Below are positions 15,971 to 24,064 of a stretch of 49,315 nucleotides of DNA, one piece after another. A model generated the notes under the pieces. It did no database searches and was not told the origin of the DNA. It saw only the letters and a list, made by a program, of their open reading frames with translations. Each line of letters opens with the position of its first letter. Positions within the stretch are counted from its first letter, which is position 1. The position numbers and the translations under genes were made by a program. The stretch comes from Spirochaetales bacterium (GTDB lineage Bacteria; Spirochaetota; Spirochaetia; DSM-2461), in contig JAQQAM010000178.1 of assembly GCA_028532905.1 (NCBI GenBank), forward strand, positions 1 through 49,315. Reading direction: 5' to 3'.

Positions 15971-16109
15971 CTCCAAGAGCTGTCTCAACTCATCGGATTT
16001 ATAAAAAAGAAGCTCCTCAAGACTCTGTAAAATTAATTTTAATTTTTTTTTTTACAATTAAAAATTTGTTCTTTATCCTTTTTCCTATGAGCACAGGAGA
16101 AGAGGTAAA
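15971..16109 (+). other. AT-rich leader region with a T12 tract
   Basis: No gene is seen here. A TTTTAATT/AATTAAAA inverted repeat (16037-16044 and 16057-16064) flanks a run of 12 T (16043-16054). It may be a weak terminator for the small ORF or promoter DNA for the serine hydrolase. The ribosome site GGAGAAGAGG for the next gene is at 16096-16105. Confidence 0.4.
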
Positions 16110-17084
16110 TTGAATAAGAACAGATTTCAGAATTTGACGGATATCATTCAGACGGATTACAGAAATATGGCCGGGCTGATCATTTCAAAGGATCAAAGGG
16201 TTGAATATGAGTACTATGGAGAGGGTTTTTCAGATGTTACCACGATCCATACAGCCTCGGTCACGAAGAGCATTATCTCAATCCTGCTGGGGATTGCCCT
16301 TGGCCAGGGGGGAATCAAAAGCATTGATCAGAAGGTTCTTGAGTTCTTCCCGGAATATACGGTCAAACGGGGAGAAAAGACCATTCAGACAATTACCCTC
16401 AAACATCTTCTGACTATGACAGCTCCCTACAAAACCAGATCAGAACCCTATACGAAAGTCTATTCCAGTAATGACTGGACAATGGCTTCTCTTGATTTAC
16501 TGGGAGGAAAAGGAACCATAGGAGATTTCAGATATTCCACCGTCTGTCTGCAGATTCTCTCTGGTGTTCTTGTCAGGGCAACAGGACAGTCTCTCCTGGA
16601 TTTTGCAAACACATACCTTTTCACACCTCTGGGAATCGAGGCAGTACAGAGCACAAGAGTTCAAACGAAAGAGGAACATCTCGCTTTTATGAAAAGCAGC
16701 AGCCCTGCCGGTTGGGTTGCCGGTCCTGAAGGAGTGAACACTGCCGGATGGGGTTTATGCCTCAAAACAACAGATATGCTGAAGATCGGCAGTCTCTATC
16801 TGAACCGGGGTGAGTGGAAGGGCAGACAGCTTCTTTCCTCCGACTGGATACAGGAGAGTACATCCAAACACAGTCAGTGGGGGCATCTGGAATACGGATA
16901 CCTGTGGTGGGTATTGAGTGACATTGGTCCCCATTGCTATGCAGCTCTCGGGGATGGAGGCAATGTCATTTTTGTTCATCCTGAAGAACATGTCGTCATT
17001 GCCGTCAGCTCCACCTTTATGCCCCGGGCCAAAGACAGGATTGAACTGATCAGAAATACGATTTTACCTTTACTGGGAATCTAA
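16110..17084 (+). CDS. Serine hydrolase of the beta-lactamase/PBP-like family
   Basis: The 324-residue protein has the SxxK motif at Ser50 to Lys53 (ASVTKSI), a tyrosine motif Tyr142-Ser-Thr in place of the usual YxN, and a C-terminal LGDGGNVIF in the position of the HxG/KTG box. These are the marks of class C beta-lactamase-like esterases and peptidases. There is no signal peptide, so it is likely cytoplasmic and more probably an esterase than an antibiotic hydrolase. It starts at a TTG (16110) behind a strong GGAGAAGAGG. It stands alone, so the substrate is unknown. Confidence 0.82.
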   Translation: MNKNRFQNLTDIIQTDYRNMAGLIISKDQRVEYEYYGEGFSDVTTIHTASVTKSIISILLGIALGQGGIKSIDQKVLEFFPEYTVKRGEKTIQTITLKHLLTMTAPYKTRSEPYTKVYSSNDWTMASLDLLGGKGTIGDFRYSTVCLQILSGVLVRATGQSLLDFANTYLFTPLGIEAVQSTRVQTKEEHLAFMKSSSPAGWVAGPEGVNTAGWGLCLKTTDMLKIGSLYLNRGEWKGRQLLSSDWIQESTSKHSQWGHLEYGYLWWVLSDIGPHCYAALGDGGNVIFVHPEEHVVIAVSSTFMPRAKDRIELIRNTILPLLGI

Positions 17085-17175
17085 AAAACTCAACATAAGA
17101 GCTCCGTTTCAAAAGAAATGTTGTTATTTTCTGCAAATCATGTAAGTTAACAGACAAAGGAAGAAGACACAGATC

Positions 17176-18072
17176 ATGACTAAAATAACTCAGACAGCCC
17201 TGACAATGACCTTGTATACGGTCTTTCTCCTGACCCTTGTTTCATGCAGTAATCTTTTCAGCAGTTCTGAGAATCAGCCGTTTCAGCATGATCCTGTGAG
17301 TGAAGAATTTGATGATGCTGAGATGCCTGTCTACACAACTGAGAGTTATAACGATAACGGAACACTCCGTACCTATGAACTTATGCTCCCCTGGAACTAC
17401 AATAAAGATTACAACGCAGAAAGATATTATCCTCTGATGATCAATGTCCACTACTCGGGAAGTCTTGTGGCAGGGAATACAGAAAGGATGAAGGACTATC
17501 CCTGTTTCTGCCTGAATGCAGCACAAATCAGTGACTGGACGTATAGTATGATTGCAGAACTTGTAAACAGCTACAGAATTGATATAAACAGAATTTACCT
17601 GTCCGGATTTTCTGCCGGAGGTTCGGGTTCCTACCCTTTTGCGTCCAACCTGGAAGCTGCTCAAGGATTAACTGCTGCCGGAATTGTCCGTTGCGCCGGC
17701 GGGAGCAATACCGCTTTATCCGATTCCATAGCAGGGAAAACCTCAGTCTGGTACCATGTGGGTCTCAGTGACTCCTATGACTTCGGATATGGTAACGGCT
17801 TATTAAGCGAAGACCCCGATGATGACAGGCGAATATCCAACCAGGCCTACGCGTATGTCAAGAACCTGACCAGCAGTAAGGGTGCATATGAATATGTTAA
17901 AACAGTGACCGTATCCGGGTATGAACGAACCACAACCTCACTGAACATGGCTGGGGTTGATATCTTTAAAAAAAGCCATTACGCCGGAATGGGACATACA
18001 GGATCTCCAGCATACAATGATCCTGAAGTGGTTCAATGGCTGTTCAACCAGCATCTGTCAAACAGGAAATAA
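17176..18072 (+). CDS. Lipoprotein alpha/beta hydrolase (esterase or peptidase-like)
   Basis: The 298-residue protein has a lipobox LVSC (Cys24) and an alpha/beta-hydrolase fold. The nucleophile elbow is GFSAGG with Ser146, in NRIYLSGFSAGGSGSYPFA. The central strand PLMINVHYSG carries the oxyanion region, an acidic residue is likely within VGLSDSYDFG, and the catalytic His is in GMGHTG near residue 272. The arrangement (RTYELMLPWNY followed by YYPLMINVHYSG) resembles PHB-depolymerase or feruloyl-esterase-like lipoproteins. The substrate is unknown. The ATG lies 15 bases after an AAAGG, so the ribosome site is weak. It is followed 38 bases later by another lipoprotein gene. Confidence 0.75.
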   Translation: MTKITQTALTMTLYTVFLLTLVSCSNLFSSSENQPFQHDPVSEEFDDAEMPVYTTESYNDNGTLRTYELMLPWNYNKDYNAERYYPLMINVHYSGSLVAGNTERMKDYPCFCLNAAQISDWTYSMIAELVNSYRIDINRIYLSGFSAGGSGSYPFASNLEAAQGLTAAGIVRCAGGSNTALSDSIAGKTSVWYHVGLSDSYDFGYGNGLLSEDPDDDRRISNQAYAYVKNLTSSKGAYEYVKTVTVSGYERTTTSLNMAGVDIFKKSHYAGMGHTGSPAYNDPEVVQWLFNQHLSNRK

Positions 18073-18110
18073 GACGGAATGACACGGGAATAAAAAATCC
18101 GGGAGATACT

Positions 18111-19232
18111 ATGAAAAAAATAATTTATATCCTGATAGTCTTGAGCCTGATGGCTTGTGAGAAAAAGGCTGAACAGGAGGACTATCCGGTAGCAGGTATT
18201 CAGGAAGCAGAAACAATCATCCCTGAGGCAATCGTGATTACCGGAACAAGTACAACGGATCATCTGCGTATAAGAGAACTCCCCTACCTTGATGCCGGAA
18301 AGGTTGGGTCACTGATGGATGGGGAAGAAGTGACAATTCTCTCTCAATCGGCATGGACGGAGTCCATTGACAGCTTTAACCAGCCCTGGTATGAGATAGA
18401 CTACAAGGGAAAGAGTTACTGGGTCTATGGCGGTTATATTGAAACCACTGCGGATGAAATCCCTCTCAACGATACTGTTGAACAGAGAGTCTTTACCTCT
18501 TTTCCGGATTCCCATGGAGAGATTGGTACAGATGGTTTCAGTGATTTCAGGATACCCCATATCTCTATTTATCCGGAATTTGACGACTCTGATCCGGATA
18601 ACCAGAGCATCCTGATCAATGAAGACTACCTGTACCTTCTGAACAGTCCTGATCCTCAATATGAAGTTAAAGTCACCCTCCGGTCTGAAGGGGGTGATGT
18701 GTTTCAAAAAAAATATATCAGCCAGGAAATAGATCCGCTTCTAATCAATCCCTACGCCGAATATGGGAACCTTCCCAACCTGGCTCTTTTTATCCCCTTT
18801 AACAGAAATGCCACACTCAATAAGGGTATCTGGGAAGCCAGCATTGAAATAGACTATAACTACTCTGTATCAAAAACGTTTCCTATGGTCATGAAGAAAA
18901 TGACCACCTCTTTATCCGAAGAGATTGATGTTTTTTCAAAGCTTGAGAATGTATCGGCGGGGTATAAAGACAAGGTGTACATTTATTTAAATGATCTGAA
19001 GCCCAATGAGGACTATTATATTGCCCTGTACAGCAAATCCGGAGAAGAGGTGGGAGAGTCTATCTACTCAGCTGTGTATGCAGCAGAGTTTAGCTCTGAT
19101 TCAAAGGGTAAGATCAGCACAAGTCTGCTGATCGGATATGATTTGAAACCGGAGACCTACAAACTGACCTATGGATCTTCGAAAGAAGATATGAACTACT
19201 TTCTGTTTGAGAATGAGATAACCGTAAAATAA
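18111..19232 (+). CDS. SH3-domain lipoprotein
   Basis: The 373-residue lipoprotein has a short signal and lipobox LMAC (Cys16). A bacterial SH3 domain spans about residues 40-110 (HLRIRELPYLDAGKVGSLMDGEEVTIL, then WYEIDYKGKSYWVYGGYI), a fold that binds cell-wall peptides in several enzymes. The rest (120-373) is an unrecognised, probably beta-rich region with YEVKVTLRSEGGDVFQKKYIS. I chose ATG 18111 because GGGAG is six bases upstream and the signal peptide starts there; an upstream in-frame start at 18036 overlaps the previous gene. It probably sits on the periplasmic face of the envelope. Confidence 0.72.
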   Translation: MKKIIYILIVLSLMACEKKAEQEDYPVAGIQEAETIIPEAIVITGTSTTDHLRIRELPYLDAGKVGSLMDGEEVTILSQSAWTESIDSFNQPWYEIDYKGKSYWVYGGYIETTADEIPLNDTVEQRVFTSFPDSHGEIGTDGFSDFRIPHISIYPEFDDSDPDNQSILINEDYLYLLNSPDPQYEVKVTLRSEGGDVFQKKYISQEIDPLLINPYAEYGNLPNLALFIPFNRNATLNKGIWEASIEIDYNYSVSKTFPMVMKKMTTSLSEEIDVFSKLENVSAGYKDKVYIYLNDLKPNEDYYIALYSKSGEEVGESIYSAVYAAEFSSDSKGKISTSLLIGYDLKPETYKLTYGSSKEDMNYFLFENEITVK

Positions 19233-19282
19233 TTAAAATGGTGAAGGATGGAATCCCGACCCGCCTCAATGGAAGGATAACA

Positions 19283-20065
19283 ATGAGCTCTTATCAGACT
19301 AAAAACATACCCCTCTCCCGGCTGGCCACATTTGATGTGGGAGTGATCGGGAACAAAAAGCATCATGTGACAGGGTTAATAGAAATAGATATCACTGAAG
19401 GCAGAAAAGAGATCCGCTCAAGAATCAGAAACGGTGAGAATCTCAGCCTTAATGCCTGGATTTTAAAGTGTTTTGCAGATGCCATAGCAGAAAATCCTCA
19501 GGTTCAGGGAATGCTCTATGGTAAAAAAAGAATTGTCTCCTTTGAGGATGTTGATCTCTCCATAATGATTGAACGGAGTTATAAGGAGGAACTGGTTCCT
19601 CTGGTTGCCGTCATAAAGAAGGTAAACTGTAAATCAATTGAACAGATCCACAACGAAATTGAAGTACTTAAAAAGAAAGAAATACAGACTGAAAAGGATT
19701 TTGTTTTAAGCGATACAAACTATGCCGGGCAGTGGCTGTATTACAGACTTCCTGCTTTTCTGAGAGTTAAAATCATGGAAAAGATTATGCAGAATCCTTT
19801 CAAACGAAAAGATATGATGGGTACGGCGCTGGTCACAAATGTAGGAGGCCTGAGCAGCATGTCCGGCTGGATTATTCCCAAAAGCATTCACAACCTGAGT
19901 TTCGGGATCGGTTCGATCAATAAAAAACCAAAGGTTATTGGGAATGAAATACAGATACGGGATATAATGCATCTGACGGTTTTACTGGATCACAATGTAC
20001 TGGACGGAGCCCCGGCAGCCCGGTTTACTGCCAGTCTGGCCAGAAAGTTTGAATGGAGGCAATAA
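19283..20065 (+). CDS. Stand-alone E2-like acyltransferase (2-oxoacid dehydrogenase catalytic domain)
   Basis: The 260-residue protein matches the catalytic domain of dihydrolipoamide acyltransferases and chloramphenicol acetyltransferase: SRLATFDVGVIGNKKHHVTGLIEIDIT, a TNVGGLSSMSGW segment and the catalytic LDHNVLDGAPAARF (HxxxDG) near the C-terminus. It has no lipoyl or E1/E3-binding domain, so it cannot be an ordinary E2 subunit; it may transfer an acyl group from CoA to an unknown acceptor. I chose ATG 19283 (AAGGAT upstream) over 19238, since the family usually opens near SxxxxxIPLSRLA. It follows a lipoprotein gene and overlaps the next gene by one base (TAATG), so the two are coupled. 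Confidence 0.75.
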   Translation: MSSYQTKNIPLSRLATFDVGVIGNKKHHVTGLIEIDITEGRKEIRSRIRNGENLSLNAWILKCFADAIAENPQVQGMLYGKKRIVSFEDVDLSIMIERSYKEELVPLVAVIKKVNCKSIEQIHNEIEVLKKKEIQTEKDFVLSDTNYAGQWLYYRLPAFLRVKIMEKIMQNPFKRKDMMGTALVTNVGGLSSMSGWIIPKSIHNLSFGIGSINKKPKVIGNEIQIRDIMHLTVLLDHNVLDGAPAARFTASLARKFEWRQ

Positions 20066-20559
20066 TGAATCAGCAATTTGACTTTGACCTGGCAAAAACT
20101 GATTTTAATTATTCTTTAAGGGGATACCTGTCATCACTGGATTCTCTCATGGACCTGGTCTCGGATCTGTCTGATGATGTCTATCAGTTTGTGCCTCCCC
20201 TTCAGGATTCCTGGAGTATCAAAAAACAGATACACCACCTGCTGGAGAAAGAAACTAATTCTTTTGTCCTTCCCAATCGTGATCAGCTTCAATTGACCCC
20301 GGGAAAGGTCAGGGAATATAAAATGGACGGGGATGGGTTGAGTCCTGAACAGGTATTTGATGAACTTAAAAGATTAAGAACAATTGTTTCCGCACAATTA
20401 CAGATAACTAAAATTTCCGGAAATGAGACCTGTTCACTCATTTCCGGATCTCAGGGAACCATCGAGATGTCCTGGAATAACGGACTGATAGCCATTGTAA
20501 ACCATCAGTATTTTCATGAAGCCCTGATAGAAAGGAATATTGAATTAATACAAGAGTGA
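20065..20559 (+). CDS. DinB-like four-helix metal-binding protein
   Basis: The 164-residue protein is predicted to be an all-alpha bundle with DinB-superfamily histidines: SWSIKKQIHHLLEKE (His57/58) and NHQYFHEALIERN (an H-x3-H pair near residues 146-150). Members bind a metal and some are thiol transferases. The alternative start at 20053 is less likely, since GGAGG lies just before ATG 20065. The gene overlaps the preceding acyltransferase stop by one base, suggesting a shared role, but the substrate is unknown. Confidence 0.7.
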   Translation: MNQQFDFDLAKTDFNYSLRGYLSSLDSLMDLVSDLSDDVYQFVPPLQDSWSIKKQIHHLLEKETNSFVLPNRDQLQLTPGKVREYKMDGDGLSPEQVFDELKRLRTIVSAQLQITKISGNETCSLISGSQGTIEMSWNNGLIAIVNHQYFHEALIERNIELIQE

Positions 20560-20592
20560 ATATCAACAGAAGTTGAGAATGCCATAATGCAT

Positions 20593-20889
20593 TCAGCTGT
20601 TCTGAGATATAAGTATTGTATCGCACTGGGCAGCAGAGAGCCGGTATTGGAGGATATCCTTATATTCGGGAGAACTGTACCAGCGATTAAATTCAGCCCT
20701 GTCAGGGAACTCTATGAGAACGGCTCTGGAGTAATCCCATTCACCTTCAAGGACTTCCGGATCTTCATCAACAGACAGATATTTGCCTCCGTATTTGGAA
20801 AAGATCTCACTGCAACTGTTCAGGTATTTCCTGTATAGATCTTCATCTGTGATTCTGATATTGGCGATAAAATAGACCGGTTTTTTCAT
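20593..20889 (-). CDS. DUF1330 family protein
   Basis: The 98-residue protein begins with VYFIANIRITDEDLYRKYL, continues with KYGGKYLSVDEDPEVLEGEW, and has the FPDRAEFNRWYSSPEYKDIL motif. This is the dimeric alpha/beta barrel family DUF1330, of unknown function. GAGAGG precedes the ATG. It follows the OsmC gene with about 40 bases between, so they may form one unit. Its end converges on the DinB-like gene. Confidence 0.85.
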   Translation of the reverse strand: MKKPVYFIANIRITDEDLYRKYLNSCSEIFSKYGGKYLSVDEDPEVLEGEWDYSRAVLIEFPDRAEFNRWYSSPEYKDILQYRLSAAQCDTILISQNS

Positions 20890-20929
20890 ATTACCTCTCT
20901 TTTAATCAATCATTATAATCTATTTTGTT

Positions 20930-21379
20930 TCAGAGCATTATCAGGGGTCCGGTTCCTACCTGATATTGCATCTCCAGAACGACATTTCCCCTGATCATAT
21001 CAGCCACAGGACAGAGTGATTCCTCTGCAGCGGACAATACGGATGCCGCTTCTTCTGCGTTCATATCAGGAGAATCAATTCTTAAGAAAAGGCGGATGGT
21101 TTTAAAGGAAGCAGGATGACCTTCCTTTCTGTCCCCTTCCGAATGTATTACTAAAGAGTCAATCTGTTTTTTCATTCTTCCTCTTGCGACTGCACAGAAA
21201 GTTGTTCCCAGACAACTGCTCAAACTAAAGAGCAGCAGTTCCAGGGAGGTACTGCCTTTTCTGTTTCCAAGGGGAGGAAAGTAATCAACCATTACCGGTT
21301 GCTGTCCCTCTACTACGCATTCAAACTGAACATGTGAATCCTTTAATCTGATCTTTGCACTTAATTGATTCGTATTCAT
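20930..21379 (-). CDS. OsmC-family peroxide-reducing protein
   Basis: The 149-residue protein has the two conserved cysteines of the OsmC/Ohr family: Cys56 (SLSSCLGTTFCAVAR) and Cys123 (EESLCPVADMI), which form the peroxidatic pair in studied members. The QxxxxP/GSTSLELLLFSLSSC run is also typical. Family members reduce organic hydroperoxides using lipoylated or small-thiol partners. AGGAGGT precedes the ATG. The gene is divergent from the ECF sigma factor gene, so it could belong to its regulon. Confidence 0.88.
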   Translation of the reverse strand: MNTNQLSAKIRLKDSHVQFECVVEGQQPVMVDYFPPLGNRKGSTSLELLLFSLSSCLGTTFCAVARGRMKKQIDSLVIHSEGDRKEGHPASFKTIRLFLRIDSPDMNAEEAASVLSAAEESLCPVADMIRGNVVLEMQYQVGTGPLIML

Positions 21380-21459
21380 TGTTATACCTCCAGTATTTTC
21401 TCCCTTAGATATAAACTATCTGAATTGGTTACAGTTTTATTTTCATTTTTCCAATGATA

Positions 21460-21489
21460 TTGACAATAAGTGAATACGGGTTTTATATT
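21460..21489 (+). promoter_or_regulatory. Promoter of the ECF sigma factor gene
   Basis: TTGACA (21460-21465), an 18-base spacer and TATATT (21484-21489) give a housekeeping-type promoter. Transcription would begin near 21496. This rules out the in-frame ATG at 21470 as start and supports ATG 21524, which has GGAAGG seven bases upstream. Confidence 0.62.
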
Positions 21490-21523
21490 CTCAAGCATTA
21501 ACGTTCTCCTGGAAGGCAAATGT

Positions 21524-22339
21524 ATGTGCTGTGAAAAAATTAATAATGAGTTCGAAATTATTTTCAGAGAACATTACCAGAGACTCTATAATTATGCTTT
21601 TCGAATGTCCGGCAGTGTGGAAGATTCAGAAGATCTGATTCAGGAGTGTTTTGAAAAGGCTTACAAGGCCTACCCTGCTTTCAGAAAAGAATCCGCTGTG
21701 TACACCTGGCTCTACCGGATTCTTGTCAACCTTGCGAAAAAACGTCATATCCACTGGAAAAAAATGCCCGTTGTAGCCATAGCAGATACTGAAGGAATCC
21801 ATCAGGCGGAAATATTTAATACCATAAATAAATCCGGAGAATCTGAAGATATCGCCCTTACATCAATGGTTCGGGAAACCTGTCTCCAGATGTTTTTAAA
21901 CTGTATGCCCCCCCGATACAGATCAGTCTTCACACTGCGTATTATATCCGGATTTTCAGTGGAGGAAACATCTGTAATCCTGGGAATAAAGCCATCCAGT
22001 GTAAAGGTATATCTGCACAGAGCCAGGAAAATAGCACAAAACCATATGACAGGGAAATGCTCTTTAATTAAAGATCAGTCCCTATGCAACTGCCGGTCTT
22101 TCGCTTCCTACCTTCAGGAGAACGGCTTATGTGATAAAGTGATCTGGATAAAGGATATAGTAACTGTAGAAGAAAAATCAGCTGAAACATTCTCCAGGGA
22201 AGTCTCTGAAATCAGGAAAATCGAATCTCTTTATAGAAGTGACTTTTCTATTAAAATGTCTGACGCAATGCTGACTTCCTTCAGAAGGGATATACTTCAG
22301 AAAAATCTGACTCTAATTCCCGAGGAATCATTTTCTTAA
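21524..22339 (+). CDS. ECF-type RNA polymerase sigma factor with Cys-rich C-terminal extension
   Basis: The 271-residue protein has sigma region 2 (FREHYQRLYNYAFRMSGSVEDSEDLIQECFEKAYKAYP) and region 4 (PPRYRSVFTLRIISGFSVEETSVILGIKPSSVKVYLHRARKI). A tail of about 85 residues follows, beginning KCSLIKDQSLCNC. The Cys-x8-Cys-x-Cys layout matches the short zinc-binding type motif seen after region 4 in some ECF groups. It directs transcription of an unknown regulon. No gene with an obvious anti-sigma fold is nearby; the next gene is an HXXEE membrane protein, 51 bases downstream. ATG 21524 was chosen from the ribosome site and the promoter position. Confidence 0.88.
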   Translation: MCCEKINNEFEIIFREHYQRLYNYAFRMSGSVEDSEDLIQECFEKAYKAYPAFRKESAVYTWLYRILVNLAKKRHIHWKKMPVVAIADTEGIHQAEIFNTINKSGESEDIALTSMVRETCLQMFLNCMPPRYRSVFTLRIISGFSVEETSVILGIKPSSVKVYLHRARKIAQNHMTGKCSLIKDQSLCNCRSFASYLQENGLCDKVIWIKDIVTVEEKSAETFSREVSEIRKIESLYRSDFSIKMSDAMLTSFRRDILQKNLTLIPEESFS

Positions 22340-22390
22340 TAAAATTCCCTTTCCAGATGCAGATATTTACATAAATAGAGGAGAAACAAG

Positions 22391-22864
22391 TTGCTGGCAA
22401 TATTATTCCTTTTTGGTTTCAGTCTTCATAATATGGAAGAAGCCCTCTGGTTACCGGCATGGTCCGAAAAAGCTGAAAAATATCAGACAGCTGTAAATGA
22501 AACTGAATTCAGATTTGCCCTGATTATTGTCACTGCTGTAGGATATCTATTAACATTTCAATACATCCTGTTTTCTGAGACGAATTCCCTATCAGGATTT
22601 CTATATTACAGTTTCATACTAATGATGATTTTAAATGTTATTTTTCCTCATCTGGCAGCTACAATTGCATTACGAACATATGCGCCGGGTTTACTGACCG
22701 GATTGTTACTGATTATGCCTTTTGGACTTGCTATTTTGATAAAGAATATACACAGTCCTAAAGAAGCAGGGATTCTGATTGTTTCAACGATTATCCTGTC
22801 TGTCATCATGATACTTTTTATAAAAGTGTTATTCCGAATTGGAAGAAATATCCTCCCGGAATAA
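22391..22864 (+). CDS. HXXEE-domain integral membrane protein
   Basis: The 157-residue protein has four or five hydrophobic helices and the motif His-Asn-Met-Glu-Glu (residues 13-17, in LHNMEEALWLP) near the end of helix 1, the signature of HXXEE membrane proteins. A second mark is HLAATIALRTYAPGLLTGLLL. The start is TTG at 22391 behind AGGAGA. The family is uncharacterised, but the conserved His and Glu residues suggest a metal site. It follows the ECF sigma gene closely and may be in its operon. Confidence 0.8.
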   Translation: MLAILFLFGFSLHNMEEALWLPAWSEKAEKYQTAVNETEFRFALIIVTAVGYLLTFQYILFSETNSLSGFLYYSFILMMILNVIFPHLAATIALRTYAPGLLTGLLLIMPFGLAILIKNIHSPKEAGILIVSTIILSVIMILFIKVLFRIGRNILPE

Positions 22865-22995
22865 ACTGAAAAATCCCGGAAAGGGATTGGAGGGATGCGT
22901 GGCAGACTCTGCCCCGACAGTGGCCGGAGCAGAAGAGGTGTCCCGGAAAGCACAGTCCCTGGGGATGAAATCTGCAGGGATTTACAGACTCCTAT

Positions 22996-23988
22996 TTATT
23001 CTTTTTCCTCGGGATACACCAAATTGATTTCATCCCGTATCCGGTCCATGGTTTTCATAATGGACAAGGTGCCAGCCAGGGGCATTACAGAACTGTCTGT
23101 TTTCCCGGCTGCCAGGCAGGATTCCACTTCCTGCGCCTGATACTGCATGCCCCGCCCTTTAATAGTGTCCTCATAGCGCTCGATGACCCGGCCGTCTGCA
23201 TCCAGATGGGTGAAGGAAGTTTGCGTATACCACACAGGGTCAATCTCTATTCTTCCTTTCGTTCCCACCAGAACAGCCTTGTTGGACCCGGGAGTCATAA
23301 ATCCGCAGTGAAGCACCGCCTGGGCCCCATTGGCATAACGGAACAGCATAGCCGTCATTTCATCCACACCCAAATCTGTCATGGTTCCTTCAACGCTCAT
23401 TTTTTCCGGTTCCCCCAGCATAAAATCGGCCAGGGAAATGACATATATGCCCAGATCCAGCAGAGCCCCTCCTCCCAGAGCAGGATCATGCAGGCGGCGG
23501 GCCTTTTCCATGGGGATGTACTGGTCGTGATCGGCCAGAATCAGGCGCAGCTCTCCGATTCCTCCTGAGGATACAATCTCCTTTATTCTCTGCATGGACG
23601 GAAGGAAACGGGTCCACATGGCTTCCATCACAAACAGATTCTTTTTCTGTGCCAGGTTGATTATCTCTTCTGCCTGACGGCTGTTGATGGTAAAAGCCTT
23701 CTCCACAAGAAGGTGTTTTCCCTTTTCCAAAGCCATCATGGCATTTTCATAATGAAAGGTATGGGGTGTGGCAATATAGATGACATCCACTTCCGGGCTG
23801 TCGCATAGTTCTTCGTAGGAACCGTAGCGATAGGGAATATTAAACTCATCACCGAATTTTTCAGCTGATGACAGTGAACGGGACCCTACGGCCTCAACCC
23901 GGCTGCCGTTGGTGATCAGATCTGCTGTCTGCAGACGAGCGATGCCCCCTGTTGCCAGGATTCCCCATCGAATATTCTGTTTGTCCAT
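22996..23988 (-). CDS. Gfo/Idh/MocA family NAD(P)-dependent oxidoreductase
   Basis: The 330-residue protein has an N-terminal Rossmann fold (RWGILATGGIARLQTADL, residues 6-23), then VDVIYIATPHTFHYENAMMALEKGKHLLVEKAF with the catalytic Lys of the EKP motif (here EKA). A C-terminal beta-sheet domain holds HDPALGGGALLDLGIYVISLADFMLG. The pattern is that of dihydrodiol or sugar dehydrogenases. The polyol or sugar substrate cannot be read from the sequence. GGAGATAATATG gives a clear start. The 22865-22995 gap before its end holds no convincing gene. Confidence 0.9.
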   Translation of the reverse strand: MDKQNIRWGILATGGIARLQTADLITNGSRVEAVGSRSLSSAEKFGDEFNIPYRYGSYEELCDSPEVDVIYIATPHTFHYENAMMALEKGKHLLVEKAFTINSRQAEEIINLAQKKNLFVMEAMWTRFLPSMQRIKEIVSSGGIGELRLILADHDQYIPMEKARRLHDPALGGGALLDLGIYVISLADFMLGEPEKMSVEGTMTDLGVDEMTAMLFRYANGAQAVLHCGFMTPGSNKAVLVGTKGRIEIDPVWYTQTSFTHLDADGRVIERYEDTIKGRGMQYQAQEVESCLAAGKTDSSVMPLAGTLSIMKTMDRIRDEINLVYPEEKE

Positions 23989-24064
23989 ATTATCTCCTTT
24001 TCACAATTCTCACCTATAAAGGCGTAGGTCCGGGACAACCGATATGAAGTACATATGAATTGCT

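Noticed and set aside
21470-21523. Upstream ATG as start of the ECF sigma factor
   Set aside because: It falls between the -35 and -10 boxes of the predicted promoter, and the ATG at 21524 has a good ribosome site.
22839-23027. Small ORFs between the HXXEE gene and the oxidoreductase
   Set aside because: No ribosome site, low-complexity product and overlap with both flanking genes.
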